Shown here one piece after another: positions 1 through 9,827 of a DNA stretch of 64,000 nt. Origin of the DNA: Acidocella sp. (GTDB lineage: Bacteria; Pseudomonadota; Alphaproteobacteria; Acetobacterales; Acetobacteraceae). Each line of letters starts with the position of its first letter. The first letter of the stretch is position 1. Location: assembly GCA_027308685.1 (NCBI GenBank), contig DAIDEE010000030.1, positions 1-64,000 on the forward strand. The letters run 5' to 3'. The notes beneath the pieces are model-generated. The model was not told the origin of the DNA. It did not search any database and saw only the letters and a list, made by a program, of their open reading frames with translations. The position numbers and the translations under genes are program-made.

Positions 1-921
1 ATCACGCTGCCCACCCTGGCCCTGCGCATCAACGCTGCCAACCCCACTATTTTTCATACCGACTTGCCCAGCAAAATCGCCGTCGCCATCGATAATAACA
101 TCGATGCCTCGATCAACACCGGCAGCATCGCGATGAACGAAACGCTCGACCCCAACGCGCTGTTCAGCAAAACCGCCTATCCGTTTCGTAGCGGCGACCT
201 CAACGCCACTGATATCGATATCCTGGCCAGCCAGGGCAGCCTGCTGGTGATGCATATCGACCGCGTGACAGGCCATTCCGACCTGAATTTGAACGCCGAC
301 GCCAACAGCGCCGCCGCCACCGGCTCCACCACATTCGACGGCATCGCCCTCTCACCCATCCTCACCCGTATTGCCTCGATCCCGTTTGACGGCAAAATAA
401 CCCACCTGAGCATGGGGCTATCACTTTCCGGGCCGGTGCCGCCCAACCTGATGGATCTGGTCAACCAGTTGCGCGCCGCCCAGGCCGACCCGGTGGCCGA
501 GCAAAAATTATTGATCCCACTGGTGCATAAATGGGCCACCGCCGGGGGCAATGGCAACATGAACCTGGCCCTTACCATCGGCCCCGCCGCCGCCGCCGCC
601 GATGCCGCCATCAAGTTTGATGCTAATTTGCAGCCTGAGGGCACCGCCGATCTCACCGCCATCCATCTGCACGCGTTCACCAGCGCCATTACCGACGCGT
701 ATCCGCAATTCCAACCTAGCGTGGCCGCCGCCGAGGCGCTGTTGTCACCTTACCTCACCACCAGCCCCTCCGACGGCCAGACCCTCGCAATGCACGCAAC
801 TTACGGTGCCGGCATGGTTAACCTTAACGGCAACAAAGTGGCCGACATGCCGCCGCTGGACTGGAACGCCCTTGAAAACCCAACCACCGCGCCCGCGACC
901 CCGACCGGCCAGGTGCCGTAA
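1..921 (+). CDS. DUF2125-like protein, 5' end outside window
   Basis: The reading frame is open from the first base, so the start lies upstream and about 306 residues are visible. The protein is rich in Ala, Asn, Asp and Thr in alternating patterns suited to a beta-rich envelope protein. Overall character and position next to a DUF4175 gene match DUF2125 proteins of Alphaproteobacteria, a family of unknown function. No catalytic motif is visible. It converges on the DUF4175 gene with a 4-base gap. The family name rests on resemblance and context; that the frame is coding is secure. Confidence 0.7.
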   Translation: MTLPTLALRINAANPTIFHTDLPSKIAVAIDNNIDASINTGSIAMNETLDPNALFSKTAYPFRSGDLNATDIDILASQGSLLVMHIDRVTGHSDLNLNADANSAAATGSTTFDGIALSPILTRIASIPFDGKITHLSMGLSLSGPVPPNLMDLVNQLRAAQADPVAEQKLLIPLVHKWATAGGNGNMNLALTIGPAAAAADAAIKFDANLQPEGTADLTAIHLHAFTSAITDAYPQFQPSVAAAEALLSPYLTTSPSDGQTLAMHATYGAGMVNLNGNKVADMPPLDWNALENPTTAPATPTGQVP

Positions 922-925
922 ATTT

Positions 926-3151
926 TTAAGGCGCCGACTCCAGGAGTTTATGGTAATATTGGTGGGTTGGAGTGGGTGCTGGTTTCGCATCCTGCTGAAT
1001 GATTTGTTGTTGAATGGCCGCGGCGGGGTTAGCGCGGTCGGGGTTGAAATGGGGGTCTGATTGCTCGTTTGGCGTACCGTTACCATCATCCTCGCCATCC
1101 GCGCCCGGATTCAGCGAAAGTTCCTGGCTGGCGGCTTTCGCCAAGGCTGCGGCGGCGGTCTGTAAATTTTTAATGGCGGTGGCCTCAGCCGTGCTGGCAT
1201 TGTTCAAATCGCCCTGACCCAGCGCTGATCGAGCAGTCTGCATGGCGGTGCCCGCCGGGCCGAGGCTAGGCACATTCACGCCGCGTTTTGTCAGGCTTTG
1301 GCGCGTCGCGTTCAACTGGTTTTGAATCTTATCTTGTGCATCGGCGGTAGCGGTCCCGGCATTGGTCGCATCCAGCAATGCGGCTTCGGCCTTGATCATA
1401 TCGGCTATAGCCTGCATCGCCGCATTCGCTGCCTTCGACTGCGCCATCTCGGTTGCGCTCATCGGCCGGGCATTTTGCAGGGCGCTTAAAATCCGTTGGA
1501 ACGTTTTTAATTCCTGCGCTGCCTGATCAGTCCGCCCGGCGGCTTCATCCTGCACAATTTTATCCGCCAACTGGTCCAGCGCCGAGAGGTTCATCGGCGT
1601 GCCGGTTTGCCCAGCGGCAGCCTGAATCGCGCCAATATGACGGGCGGCGGCGGCCTGCATGGCTTTCAACAATTTTTGCAAAGTAACAACATTTGGCGGC
1701 GTGCCATGCAGCCCGGCCTGCAGCGCTGCCATCAACGCCTGGTTGCTGGCTGCAAATTGCTGGGCGGGCAGAAAATCCGGCCCGGCTTCTATCTCCAACG
1801 CCAGCGCCAGCAACCGCGCCACCACATCAGGCACATTGGTGTTGCGCAGCCAGATGGCGGCACCAAGCGCCGCGATCTGCACATCCGCCGCCGGATCAAT
1901 GGCACTCGGTGGCTGTTGGCTCAGGTGCTGCAAAGGTTCGGCAGCGGAGCCAATGCTGGCGGGATCATCGGCGATATCGCGGCGCAAATTCACCAAAGCG
2001 ACGGCGGTGGCGTCATGCAAACGCAGCCCGGGCAAGGTGAAGCTCTGCGCCGGACGGTCGCTGGCTGTCACATCGGCCACATTACGGGCGGTCAGCGTCA
2101 GGGTCACCGGTTCGCCGTCAAACGGTGATTTGGAGAGATCAACCAGCACCTGACCATCGCCGGTTCTGGCAGGCAGCTCAAAATTATAGGTCAGCGCCTG
2201 CGGATACCCCACCGGCTTAAACGACGCCGTAAGCGCGTTCAGCCCATAGTGGTCAGCCACATGCCAGCGCAGTTTCAGCGCATTGCCTCGCGCGATACTG
2301 GCTTCGATAACCTGCACCACCGGCGCGGCTGGCAGCACAGCGGTGATGTCCCAATGCGCCAACCGGTGCCACCACGGTCCCACGGTCAACACCGCAGAGC
2401 CGGTGATGGTGGCATCGGCGCGATGGCTGGTGTCGCTTAAAGTGCTGGTGATAACATTATTTTTGCCAATTTTTACCTTCGGCGCCCGGGTGGGGCCATC
2501 GGTAATCACGGTCAGTTGCGAACCGACCAGCGTGCTGACAGCCTCGCCTTTGGCAAGCACATGGGGCGGGGCGCCGGTATAACGTGGCGGCGTCACCCAC
2601 GCCGTGACGTGCGGGCCAGGAAACGGCCAATCTGGCAAGGTGAAGGCGGCGGCAATCCGCAACGGTGCCTGCGGGCCCGCCACCACAAGGCCCGCCAGCA
2701 ACCCTGCCAGCAACAAACCGCGCAGGGCGAATTTATCGCGCGCCACGGCCTGCACGTTGAAGGCTGGAGACCTGGCCGACGCCAAAGCCGCCGCTGCCCG
2801 CCGCTGATGCGCCGCCCAAATATCATTGGCGGCATCTACATCGTTTTCAGGCATGTCATTCAGGGCCGCAAACGGCCGGTGCGGCAGATGCGATGCCGCT
2901 TCAATCCGTCGATCAATTTCAGCGGCGGCGGGGCGCTTAAACCGCCACAGCCCCCACAGCAGCAATCCCGCCGATACAATCAGCACGGCGACCAACAGCC
3001 AGCCATTCCCCAGCCCCAACAACCCCAGCGCCGCATAGGCCAGCAGCACCGCACCCCCGGGCGCCAAAGCCAGCGTCAGCGCTTCAGCCCACAGCACCCA
3101 GGCCGCAAACCTGCGCAGTCTGTTTAGCCGGGAATGATCTCGTGTGCCCAT
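926..3151 (-). CDS. DUF4175 / TIGR02302 membrane-anchored protein
   Basis: This 741-residue protein has two hydrophobic segments near the N-terminus (about residues 17-66) and a third near 145-165. A large soluble region follows, ending in an Ala/Gln-rich helical stretch and a polar tail. This layout, with the W-V-T-P-P-R-Y-T-G segment near residue 185, fits the TIGR02302 (DUF4175) family found beside lysA in many Alphaproteobacteria. The function is unknown; the layout suggests an inner-membrane protein with a large periplasmic part. It is the last gene of the argH-lptM-lysA operon, and its start lies 28 bases inside the 3' end of lysA, which suggests translational coupling. Confidence 0.85.
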   Translation of the reverse strand: MGTRDHSRLNRLRRFAAWVLWAEALTLALAPGGAVLLAYAALGLLGLGNGWLLVAVLIVSAGLLLWGLWRFKRPAAAEIDRRIEAASHLPHRPFAALNDMPENDVDAANDIWAAHQRRAAAALASARSPAFNVQAVARDKFALRGLLLAGLLAGLVVAGPQAPLRIAAAFTLPDWPFPGPHVTAWVTPPRYTGAPPHVLAKGEAVSTLVGSQLTVITDGPTRAPKVKIGKNNVITSTLSDTSHRADATITGSAVLTVGPWWHRLAHWDITAVLPAAPVVQVIEASIARGNALKLRWHVADHYGLNALTASFKPVGYPQALTYNFELPARTGDGQVLVDLSKSPFDGEPVTLTLTARNVADVTASDRPAQSFTLPGLRLHDATAVALVNLRRDIADDPASIGSAAEPLQHLSQQPPSAIDPAADVQIAALGAAIWLRNTNVPDVVARLLALALEIEAGPDFLPAQQFAASNQALMAALQAGLHGTPPNVVTLQKLLKAMQAAAARHIGAIQAAAGQTGTPMNLSALDQLADKIVQDEAAGRTDQAAQELKTFQRILSALQNARPMSATEMAQSKAANAAMQAIADMIKAEAALLDATNAGTATADAQDKIQNQLNATRQSLTKRGVNVPSLGPAGTAMQTARSALGQGDLNNASTAEATAIKNLQTAAAALAKAASQELSLNPGADGEDDGNGTPNEQSDPHFNPDRANPAAAIQQQIIQQDAKPAPTPTHQYYHKLLESAP

Positions 3152-4443
3152 AAATCCGATTGTGTCTGCCTGGGTGAAATCAAATGCGCCTGCCCGCCAT
3201 CCAGCAGCACCGCCGCCGCCCGCGGCCTGGCATTATAGGGGCTGCTCATCACTGCGCCGTAAGCGCCTGCATCGAGCAATGCCACCCGCGCCCCCGGCTT
3301 GAAGCCTGGCAACACACGGTCGACGGCAAATGTATCGCCGGTTTCGCACACTGGCCCCACCACATCGGCGGGCGAGGCGGGGCGCACAAAATCCACCGCG
3401 CTCACCGGCAAAATCCCGTGATAGGAGTCATATAACGCAGGCCGCAGCAGGTCATTCATTGCCGCATCCAGCACCACAAACCGCTTGGCGCTGCCTTGCT
3501 TTTGCAAAATCACGGCGGCCAGCAGCAACCCCGCCGGCCCCACCAGATAGCGCCCCGGCTCCAGCAATAATTGCACACCCAAATCGCCCACGCTGGCGCG
3601 CACCATTGCGGCAAACGCCACCAGCGAAATGCCGGGTTCATCGTAATAGCCGATGCCCAGGCCGCCGCCTAAATCCAGCACCGAGACCACTTGCCCCGCC
3701 GCCCGCAACGCCCGCACCATTTCGGCGGCCTTGGCATAAGCCGTGGCATAAGGCGCAGGATTGAGAATCTGGCTGCCGATATGCAGCGCGATTCCCACCG
3801 GCTTGATCCCCGGCAAACCCGCCGCATGAGCATATAGTTCCACAATATCATGCGCCGCGATGCCGAACTTATTGTCGGCCAGACCTGTGGTGATCTTGGC
3901 ATGTGTCCCGGCATCCACGTCGGGATTCATCCGCAGCACGATATTAGCAATTTTACCAGTTTTCACGGCAACGTCAGAAAGCATCGCAAGCTCTTCGGCG
4001 CTCTCAACATTAAGCTGCCCAATGCCCGCCGCCAGCGCCGCCGCCATTTCATCGGCCGATTTTCCAACCCCCGAGAACACAATATCCGCCGCCGCCACGC
4101 CGGCTTTTTGCGCCCGCATGAATTCACCCAGGCTGACCACATCGGCGCCGGCACCGGCGGCACGCAAAACCGACAGCACTGCCAGGTGATCATTGGCCTT
4201 CACCGCATAGTGAATATGCGGGTGCAGGCCCACGGCTCCGAACGCCGCCGCCAGCGCCGCATACCGTGCCCGCATGCTGGCCGCGCCATACACCCAGGTC
4301 GGCGTGCCAAACTCATCGGCAATCGCGTTGAGCGCCACGCCCTCAAAACACAAGCCATCCTGCGCATGCATCGAAAGCGCGGGCCTTGCCGCCAGCAAGT
4401 CGGCAATTTCAGGTTCAACCTCGCGCCGTTCCGCCACTGCCAT
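3124..4443 (-). CDS. lysA: Diaminopimelate decarboxylase
   Basis: LysA converts meso-diaminopimelate to L-lysine with pyridoxal phosphate. The 439-residue product has the YAVKAN motif carrying the PLP lysine (about residue 58), the glycine-rich phosphate loop DLGGGLGIGY, and the C-terminal CETGDTFA and GAYGAVMSSPYNARPR segments that complete the dimer active site. The frame is open further upstream, but the ATG at 4443 is preferred: it lies one base after the lptM stop, and the extra upstream residues are a shadow of lptM. It sits between lptM and the DUF4175 gene in an overlapping operon with argH. Confidence 0.95.
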   Translation of the reverse strand: MAVAERREVEPEIADLLAARPALSMHAQDGLCFEGVALNAIADEFGTPTWVYGAASMRARYAALAAAFGAVGLHPHIHYAVKANDHLAVLSVLRAAGAGADVVSLGEFMRAQKAGVAAADIVFSGVGKSADEMAAALAAGIGQLNVESAEELAMLSDVAVKTGKIANIVLRMNPDVDAGTHAKITTGLADNKFGIAAHDIVELYAHAAGLPGIKPVGIALHIGSQILNPAPYATAYAKAAEMVRALRAAGQVVSVLDLGGGLGIGYYDEPGISLVAFAAMVRASVGDLGVQLLLEPGRYLVGPAGLLLAAVILQKQGSAKRFVVLDAAMNDLLRPALYDSYHGILPVSAVDFVRPASPADVVGPVCETGDTFAVDRVLPGFKPGARVALLDAGAYGAVMSSPYNARPRAAAVLLDGGQAHLISPRQTQSDLWAHEIIPG

Positions 4444-4444
4444 G

Positions 4445-4570
4445 CTACGGTGCCGGGTAGGTGCGCGGATAGACCACATCCGCCGCCGGACCAGGCGGGA
4501 TAGGCTGGCCGTAGCGCCCACAACCGGCCAGCACCAGCGCTATCATCGCCGTTAAAACCCAAAACTTCAT
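4445..4570 (-). CDS. lptM: Small LptM-like lipoprotein
   Basis: This 41-residue gene lies between argH and lysA. Its ATG overlaps the argH stop as ATGA, and its TAG stop is one base before the lysA ATG. The product has a hydrophobic signal peptide, an L-A-G-C lipobox (Cys17) and a short mature part [11 protein letters not shown] followed by D/Y/P-rich residues. This matches the lipoproteins encoded beside lysA (LptM, formerly YifL). In E. coli LptM binds the LptDE lipopolysaccharide translocon and helps it mature; the same role here is inference. The lipobox, the family-like sequence and the exact fit between neighbours make it a confident call despite its size. Confidence 0.88.
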   Translation of the reverse strand: MKFWVLTAMIALVLAGCGRYGQPIPPGPAADVVYPRTYPAP

Positions 4571-5976
4571 GCCAAACTCTCCAGCCATTTTGCTGCCGCT
4601 GCCGCCACATTGGTTGGTGCCGTGCCACCATAACTTGTCCGCGAGGCCACCGAGGCTGCCACCGTCAGCACTTTATACACCTCTTGAGTGATCCGCGGCT
4701 CAACCGCTTGCATGTCCGCCAGTTTCACCTCCGGCAGATCAATTCCCTGATCCTCGGCCAGCTTCACGATCCGCCCGGTGATATGATGGGCATCGCGGAA
4801 CGGCATGCTTAAGCTCCGCACCAGCCAATCGGCCAGATCCGTCGCGGTAGAAAACCCGCTGCCCGCCAGTGCTGCCATCCGCGCGGTATCGGGCTGCAAG
4901 TCACGCACCATCCCGGTGGTGGCGGCGAGGCAAAGCGAGATCGCATCGGTGGCGTCGAACACCGGCTCCTTGTCCTCCTGCATGTCCTTGGCATAGGCCA
5001 TCGGCAGGCCCTTCATCACGGTCAGCAGCCCGAGCAGCGCACCGAAAATCCGGCCGGTCTTGGCGCGGGTTAATTCGGCAGCATCGGGGTTGCGCTTCTG
5101 CGGCATGATCGAACTGCCGGTGGTGAAGGCATCACTCAGGCTGATGAGTTTGTACGGCGACGAACACCAGATAATGACCTCCTCGGCAAAGCGCGACAGA
5201 TGCATCGCCAATATCGCCAGTGCCGAGAGATATTCCAGCGCGAAATCGCGGTCCGACACTGAATCCAGTGAATTGGCGGTAGGCCGGTCAAACCCTAACG
5301 CCTGCGCCGTCATGTGCCGGTCAATCGGGAATGAGGTGCCGGCCAAAGCTGCCGCCCCCAGTGGACATTCATTCAGCCGCGCCCTTGCATCGTGTAAGCG
5401 GCCCGCATCGCGCGACAGCATTTCCACATAGGCCAGCAGATGATGCCCAAACGTCACCGGCTGGGCGGTTTGTAAATGGGTGAAGCCCGGCATCACGCTG
5501 GCGGCATGTTCCGCCGCGCGTTCAGCCAGCGCCCGCATCAAATCCTTCACCTGCGCCGCCACACCATCAATCGCGCTGCGTACCCATAATTTGAAGTCGG
5601 TGGCCACCTGGTCATTGCGGCTACGTGCGGTGTGCAGCCGCCGCGCCGCCTCACCAATCCTGTTGGTCAGGCGCACTTCGATGTTGGTATGAATATCCTC
5701 CAGCGCCTCGATGAACTCAAAACGCCCGGCCCCGATCTCCTGCGCAATCGCCGCCAGCCCTTCGTCGATGGCGGCCACATCGGCAGCACCGAGAATGCCA
5801 CACGCCCCCAGCATCGCCGCATGGGCACGGCTACCTGCGATATCATGTTGCCATAATTTGCAGTCGAACCCAATTGAGACATTAATGGCTTGCATCACGG
5901 CATCGGGTCCGGCACCAAACCGGCCGCCCCACTGCAACGCCTGCCCTACTGGAGTGTTCGCCTTGTCCTTGCTCAA
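4567..5976 (-). CDS. argH: Argininosuccinate lyase
   Basis: ArgH splits argininosuccinate into arginine and fumarate, the last step of arginine synthesis. The protein carries QWGGRF near the start, the [14 protein letters not shown] motif, [11 protein letters not shown], and the fumarase-superfamily signature [12 protein letters not shown] with the catalytic serine. No good ATG lies at the expected place. The TTG at 5976, giving 469 residues starting MSKDKAN, fits the family length; ATGs at 6021 and 6024 would add 15-16 residues. This start overlaps the start of the divergent tlpA gene by 14 bases. It is the first gene of an operon with lptM, lysA and the DUF4175 gene. Confidence 0.95.
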   Translation of the reverse strand: MSKDKANTPVGQALQWGGRFGAGPDAVMQAINVSIGFDCKLWQHDIAGSRAHAAMLGACGILGAADVAAIDEGLAAIAQEIGAGRFEFIEALEDIHTNIEVRLTNRIGEAARRLHTARSRNDQVATDFKLWVRSAIDGVAAQVKDLMRALAERAAEHAASVMPGFTHLQTAQPVTFGHHLLAYVEMLSRDAGRLHDARARLNECPLGAAALAGTSFPIDRHMTAQALGFDRPTANSLDSVSDRDFALEYLSALAILAMHLSRFAEEVIIWCSSPYKLISLSDAFTTGSSIMPQKRNPDAAELTRAKTGRIFGALLGLLTVMKGLPMAYAKDMQEDKEPVFDATDAISLCLAATTGMVRDLQPDTARMAALAGSGFSTATDLADWLVRSLSMPFRDAHHITGRIVKLAEDQGIDLPEVKLADMQAVEPRITQEVYKVLTVAASVASRTSYGGTAPTNVAAAAAKWLESLA

Positions 5977-6601
5977 ACCAACCCGCCCTTTGTCCACACG
6001 CCATCTGTCGCGTCGATCCATCATCGCCGCTGCCACAGGCTTAGCCGTCAGCGCCGCGCGGGGCAATTATGCCCACGCCCAGATCAGCCCGGAAGACCTG
6101 CCGGATGCCTCCACCGGTCTGCAGCAAATCATGCCCAGCACCGGGCCTGACCTCAAATTCACCGACCAGACCGGCCACCCGCTGTCACTGGCGGATTATC
6201 GCGGCTCTGGGCTGCTGGTAAATATATGGGCCACCTGGTGCGGCCCTTGCGTGGCGGAACTCCCCAGCATCGCCGCGCTAGCTCCCAAACTGGCCCCCTT
6301 CAAAATTCTGGTCCTGCCAATTTCGGTTAATGCCGAGGGGCTGGCGGCGGTGCAGCCCTTCTACAAATCGCACAACATCACCACCCTGCCAATTTTGCTC
6401 GATACCGACGGCAACGCCCCCGATCTGCTGGAATCCGACGGCATCCCCATCACTGTGCTGATCGACCCGGCAGGCCGGATGGTGGCCCGGCTGGAAGGCG
6501 GGGCTGACTGGAACACGCCCAATACCATTGCCGCCATCACCCAGCTCATCGGCACCAAACCTGCCAATACCAAGCCAATCGTCAGTATCCATCCCTCCTG
6601 A
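5963..6601 (+). CDS. TlpA-family thioredoxin, Tat-type signal
   Basis: This is a periplasmic TlpA/ResA-like thiol-disulfide oxidoreductase of 212 residues. The N-terminus has a twin-arginine-like SRRSIIAAA stretch followed by a hydrophobic segment and AHAQ. The active site W-C-G-P-C sits in [16 protein letters not shown], and the cis-Pro loop is GIPITVLID. Such proteins usually keep apocytochrome or copper-chaperone cysteines reduced. No ATG is suitable; TTG at 5963 is chosen because GGAG lies 8 bases upstream (5951-5954). It overlaps the divergent argH start, so each promoter must lie inside the other gene. Confidence 0.88.
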   Translation: MSLLKPTRPLSTRHLSRRSIIAAATGLAVSAARGNYAHAQISPEDLPDASTGLQQIMPSTGPDLKFTDQTGHPLSLADYRGSGLLVNIWATWCGPCVAELPSIAALAPKLAPFKILVLPISVNAEGLAAVQPFYKSHNITTLPILLDTDGNAPDLLESDGIPITVLIDPAGRMVARLEGGADWNTPNTIAAITQLIGTKPANTKPIVSIHPS

Positions 6602-6663
6602 CCTTCCCCGCACGCATACCGCCGGGCTTGTCAGAGCGCGGGTTGGTTGCCAGATGTTGAGCC

Positions 6664-7215
6664 ATGGAAAATCCAAATGACCCGATCGGGTGGCACGGCA
6701 CGACGATCCTTTGCGTTCGCCGTGACGGCAAAGTGGCGCTGGCTGGTGACGGCCAGGTTTCTCTCGGCAACACGGTTGTAAAAGGCAACGCCCGCAAAGT
6801 CCGCCGCATCGGCAACGGCGCGGTTCTGGCCGGTTTTGCCGGCGCCACCGCCGACGCCTTCACGCTGCTGGAGCGCCTTGAGACCAAGCTGGAGCGCTTC
6901 CCCAACCAGTTGGAACGCGCCTGCGTGGAGCTGGCGAAGGACTGGCGGACTGATCGTTACCTGCGCCGCCTGGAAGCCATGCTGATCGTGGCAGATGCCG
7001 AACGCAGCTTTACCCTGACCGGCAACGGCGACGTGCTGGAACCCTCGGACGGCGTGGTCGCCATCGGCTCGGGCGGCAATTTTGCCCTCTCGGCAGCCCG
7101 CGCCTTGATGACCGTGCCCGATTTGAGCGCCGAGGAAATCGCCCGCCGCGCCATGAAAATCGCCGCTGACATCTGCATCTACACCAACGAAAACCTGATT
7201 GTTGAAACATTGTGA
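6664..7215 (+). CDS. hslV: ATP-dependent protease subunit HslV
   Basis: HslV is the proteolytic core of the HslUV (ClpQY) complex. At 183 residues it has the usual length. The N-terminal catalytic threonine is seen in [13 protein letters not shown], exposed after propeptide removal, and is followed by the conserved GDGQVSLG and [11 protein letters not shown] segments. The C-terminus ends in [10 protein letters not shown], typical of HslV. Its TGA stop overlaps the GTG start of hslU (GTGA), the usual operon arrangement. Confidence 0.97.
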   Translation: MENPNDPIGWHGTTILCVRRDGKVALAGDGQVSLGNTVVKGNARKVRRIGNGAVLAGFAGATADAFTLLERLETKLERFPNQLERACVELAKDWRTDRYLRRLEAMLIVADAERSFTLTGNGDVLEPSDGVVAIGSGGNFALSAARALMTVPDLSAEEIARRAMKIAADICIYTNENLIVETL

Positions 7216-8534
7216 TCGACGTTCCCATTTACTCCCCGCGTGAAATCGTCTCCGAGCTTGACCGCTTCATCATTGGCCAAAACGACGCCAAGCGCGCCGT
7301 CGCCATCGCGCTGCGCAACCGCTGGCGGCGGCTGCAACTGCCGGAAGCCATGCGCGATGAGGTGGTGCCGAAAAACATCCTGATGATCGGGCCGACGGGG
7401 TGCGGTAAAACCGAAATCGCCCGGCGCTTGGCCAAACTGGCGCAGGCTCCCTTCATCAAGGTGGAAGCCACCAAATTCACCGAGGTGGGTTACGTGGGCC
7501 GCGATGTGGATAGTATCGTGCGCGACCTGGTGGAAGCCAGCATCACCATGCTGCGCGAACAGAACCGCAAGGGCGTGCAGGTAAAGGCCGAAGCCGCCGC
7601 CGAGGAGCGGATTCTCACCGCCCTGGTCGGCGATGGTGCCTCCGCCGACACGCGGGTTAAATTTAAGCGGATGCTGCGTGCCGGTGAACTTGAGGACAAG
7701 GAAATCGAGGTGGCGTTGAGCGAGGCCCCGGCTGGGATGCCCATCGGCATGATGGACATGCCAGGTGCGCCGCAAAACGGCGCGATCAACCTCGGCGAGA
7801 TGATGAAAGGCATGTTTGGCCGCCAGCCCACCAAGCGCAAACTGCCGCTGCCGGAAGCCCGCAGCGCCCTGGAGCGCGAGGAAGCCGACCGTCTGCTCGA
7901 CACCGACGCCCTCACCAAGGACGCGCTGCGCCACGCCGAAAACAACGGCATCGTGTTCCTCGACGAGATCGATAAAATCTGTGCCAAAACCGAAGGCGGC
8001 TTCCGTGGGGGCGATGTCTCGCGCGAGGGCGTGCAGCGCGACTTGCTGCCCTTGATCGAGGGCACCACGGTCTCGACCAAATACGGCCCGATTAAAACCG
8101 ACTATATTTTGTTCATCGCCTCCGGCGCCTTCCATGTCGCCAAGCCGGCGGATTTGCTGCCGGAACTGCAAGGCCGCCTGCCGATCCGGGTGGAATTATC
8201 CTCGCTCTCGCGCGATGACTTCAAGCGCATTCTCACCGAACCCGAACATTCGCTGCTCAAGCAATATACCGCGCTGCTCGGCACCGAAGGGGTGGGCCTG
8301 GAGTTCGCTGAAGATGCTGTCGATGCGCTGGCGGATCTGGCTTACGACATCAACGACCGGATCGAAAATATCGGCGCCCGCCGCCTCGCCACCGTGATCG
8401 AAAAACTGCTGGAGGAGATCAGCTTCACCGCCACCGACCGCGGCGGCGACAGCATTGTGGTCACCGCGGCCTATGTGAATGAACGGGTGGCGCCGCTCGC
8501 CGCCAAGGGAGATTTGAGCCGCTTCATACTATGA
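7212..8534 (+). CDS. hslU: ATP-dependent protease ATPase subunit HslU
   Basis: HslU is the AAA+ unfoldase that feeds substrates to HslV. The 440-residue protein has the [21 protein letters not shown] signature, Walker [10 protein letters not shown] (residues 60-68, Cys where Val is more usual), the pore motif GYVGRDV, Walker [10 protein letters not shown], the arginine finger in LPIRVEL, sensor-2 GARRL, and the C-terminal LSRFIL tail that docks into HslV. The start is GTG at 7212, overlapping the hslV stop. Confidence 0.97.
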   Translation: MIDVPIYSPREIVSELDRFIIGQNDAKRAVAIALRNRWRRLQLPEAMRDEVVPKNILMIGPTGCGKTEIARRLAKLAQAPFIKVEATKFTEVGYVGRDVDSIVRDLVEASITMLREQNRKGVQVKAEAAAEERILTALVGDGASADTRVKFKRMLRAGELEDKEIEVALSEAPAGMPIGMMDMPGAPQNGAINLGEMMKGMFGRQPTKRKLPLPEARSALEREEADRLLDTDALTKDALRHAENNGIVFLDEIDKICAKTEGGFRGGDVSREGVQRDLLPLIEGTTVSTKYGPIKTDYILFIASGAFHVAKPADLLPELQGRLPIRVELSSLSRDDFKRILTEPEHSLLKQYTALLGTEGVGLEFAEDAVDALADLAYDINDRIENIGARRLATVIEKLLEEISFTATDRGGDSIVVTAAYVNERVAPLAAKGDLSRFIL

Positions 8535-8565
8535 TTTCATCTGGTTTGATGTTAGAGTATAGGTT

Positions 8566-8652
8566 ATGGATCAAAACGGTATCGTAACACGGGTTGCCGG
8601 CGATACCGGCAATGTCGCAGCCAGACTACAGCAATTCGGATTGCCTAAATGA
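8566..8652 (+). CDS. Possible 28-residue ORF coupled to dsbB
   Basis: An ATG at 8566 opens a 28-codon frame whose TGA overlaps the dsbB ATG (ATGA). The product reads MDQNGIVTRVAGDTG and ends QFGLPK; it has no signal peptide or membrane segment. The perfect coupling geometry suggests a translated leader, but the ribosome binding site is weak (AGG only). I do not recognise the product. It may instead be the worn tail of an older gene. Confidence 0.3.
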   Translation: MDQNGIVTRVAGDTGNVAARLQQFGLPK

Positions 8653-9122
8653 GCCATCGTTTAACCGCCTTGCTGGTTATTTTGGGCGGTGTATTGGCGT
8701 TGGCGACAGCCTATTGGGCGCAATATATCGCCTTGCTGGCACCCTGCCCGTTGTGCCTGTGGGAACGCTGGCCTTACCGGATCATCATCGCCCTTGGTTT
8801 GGTTACCCTGTTATGCCGACCACCCACTGGCCGGCTGGTGCTGGGTCTGGCGGTCATCACCATGCTGGTCGGTGCAATAATTGCCAGCGTGCATGTAGGC
8901 GTAGAACTGCATTTGTGGCGCAGCCCGCTGCCTGAATGTAACGGCAATTTCAGCCCAGGCAGGGCGTTGCCGATGACACCGGCAATTCCCTGTGATGAAC
9001 CAGTCTATCTGATCCCAGGTTTTCCGGTTTCGATGGCGACGATGGATTTAATCTATGAGCTAACCTTGGCGCTGCTCACAATATCCTATATCTCACGTAA
9101 ACCCCGTCGATTCAGCCGCTGA
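8649..9122 (+). CDS. dsbB: Disulfide bond formation protein B
   Basis: DsbB is the inner-membrane quinone reductase that reoxidises DsbA. This 157-residue protein has four predicted membrane segments and the first cysteine pair in APCPLCLWERWPYR after helix 1. The second pair lies in the periplasmic loop between helices 3 and 4 (PECNG and IPCDEP). It follows hslU on the same strand and is followed 7 bases later by coq7. The dsbA partner is not in the window. Confidence 0.9.
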   Translation: MSHRLTALLVILGGVLALATAYWAQYIALLAPCPLCLWERWPYRIIIALGLVTLLCRPPTGRLVLGLAVITMLVGAIIASVHVGVELHLWRSPLPECNGNFSPGRALPMTPAIPCDEPVYLIPGFPVSMATMDLIYELTLALLTISYISRKPRRFSR

Positions 9123-9129
9123 GGCCCCG

Positions 9130-9639
9130 ATGACAGACCAGATCAAGCGTTTCATTCGTGTCGATCATGCCGGTGAATACGGCGCCGCCCGAATTTATGC
9201 CGGGCAACTGGCCGTACTGGGCCGCGGCCCCCACGGCGCCACCTTGCAGCACATGAAGGACCAGGAACAACACCACCTGGATACCTTCGCCAAATTGATC
9301 ACCGAGCGCCGGGTACGCCCCACCGCCATGCTGCCGTTCTGGCACATCGCCGGGTTTGCCCTGGGTGCTGCCACGGCAGCGTTAGGCTCCCGCGCCGCCA
9401 TGGCCTGCACCGTGGCGGTGGAGGAAACCATTAACGAACATTACCTTGCCCAGGAAGCGGCTCTGGACGAAACCGAGGCCCCGTTACGTTCCACCATCGC
9501 GGAATTTCGGGCCGAGGAATTGGAGCATCGCGATATCGGCCTGGCCAATGATGCCGAAAAAACCCCGGGCTACCGCATCCTCGCGGCACTGATCAAAACC
9601 GGCTGCAAGGCCGCGATTAAAATCTCCGAGCAGATATAA
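9130..9639 (+). CDS. coq7: Demethoxyubiquinone hydroxylase (Coq7 type)
   Basis: Coq7 is a di-iron monooxygenase acting late in ubiquinone synthesis. The 169-residue protein has the paired ExxH motifs of a ferritin-like carboxylate bridge: VDHAGEYGA with Glu17, DQEQHHLD, VEETINEHY, and FRAEELEHRD. The Gly/Ala-rich central helix AGFALGAATAALGS is typical of the membrane-associated family. It starts at ATG 9130, 7 bases after dsbB. Confidence 0.93.
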   Translation: MTDQIKRFIRVDHAGEYGAARIYAGQLAVLGRGPHGATLQHMKDQEQHHLDTFAKLITERRVRPTAMLPFWHIAGFALGAATAALGSRAAMACTVAVEETINEHYLAQEAALDETEAPLRSTIAEFRAEELEHRDIGLANDAEKTPGYRILAALIKTGCKAAIKISEQI

Positions 9640-9827
9640 TCATTTCATCTGTTCGGCTCATTCACCCGTTTCCGATCAAACAGACCCGCCAGAACTCAAT
9701 CCCTGAGCTCAATCATAAAATGTTCACAATTATGACGTTTACCAGACACCAGCAAGAGCGATAAACAGCCGTGACCATCGTTTGATCTGTCTATTTTGTG
9801 GCTGTATTTTTAATATTGGAGATTCAT

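Noticed and set aside
7179..8171. 330-codon frame antisense to hslU
   Set aside because: hslU is certain on the other strand; the antisense product shows no recognisable domain.
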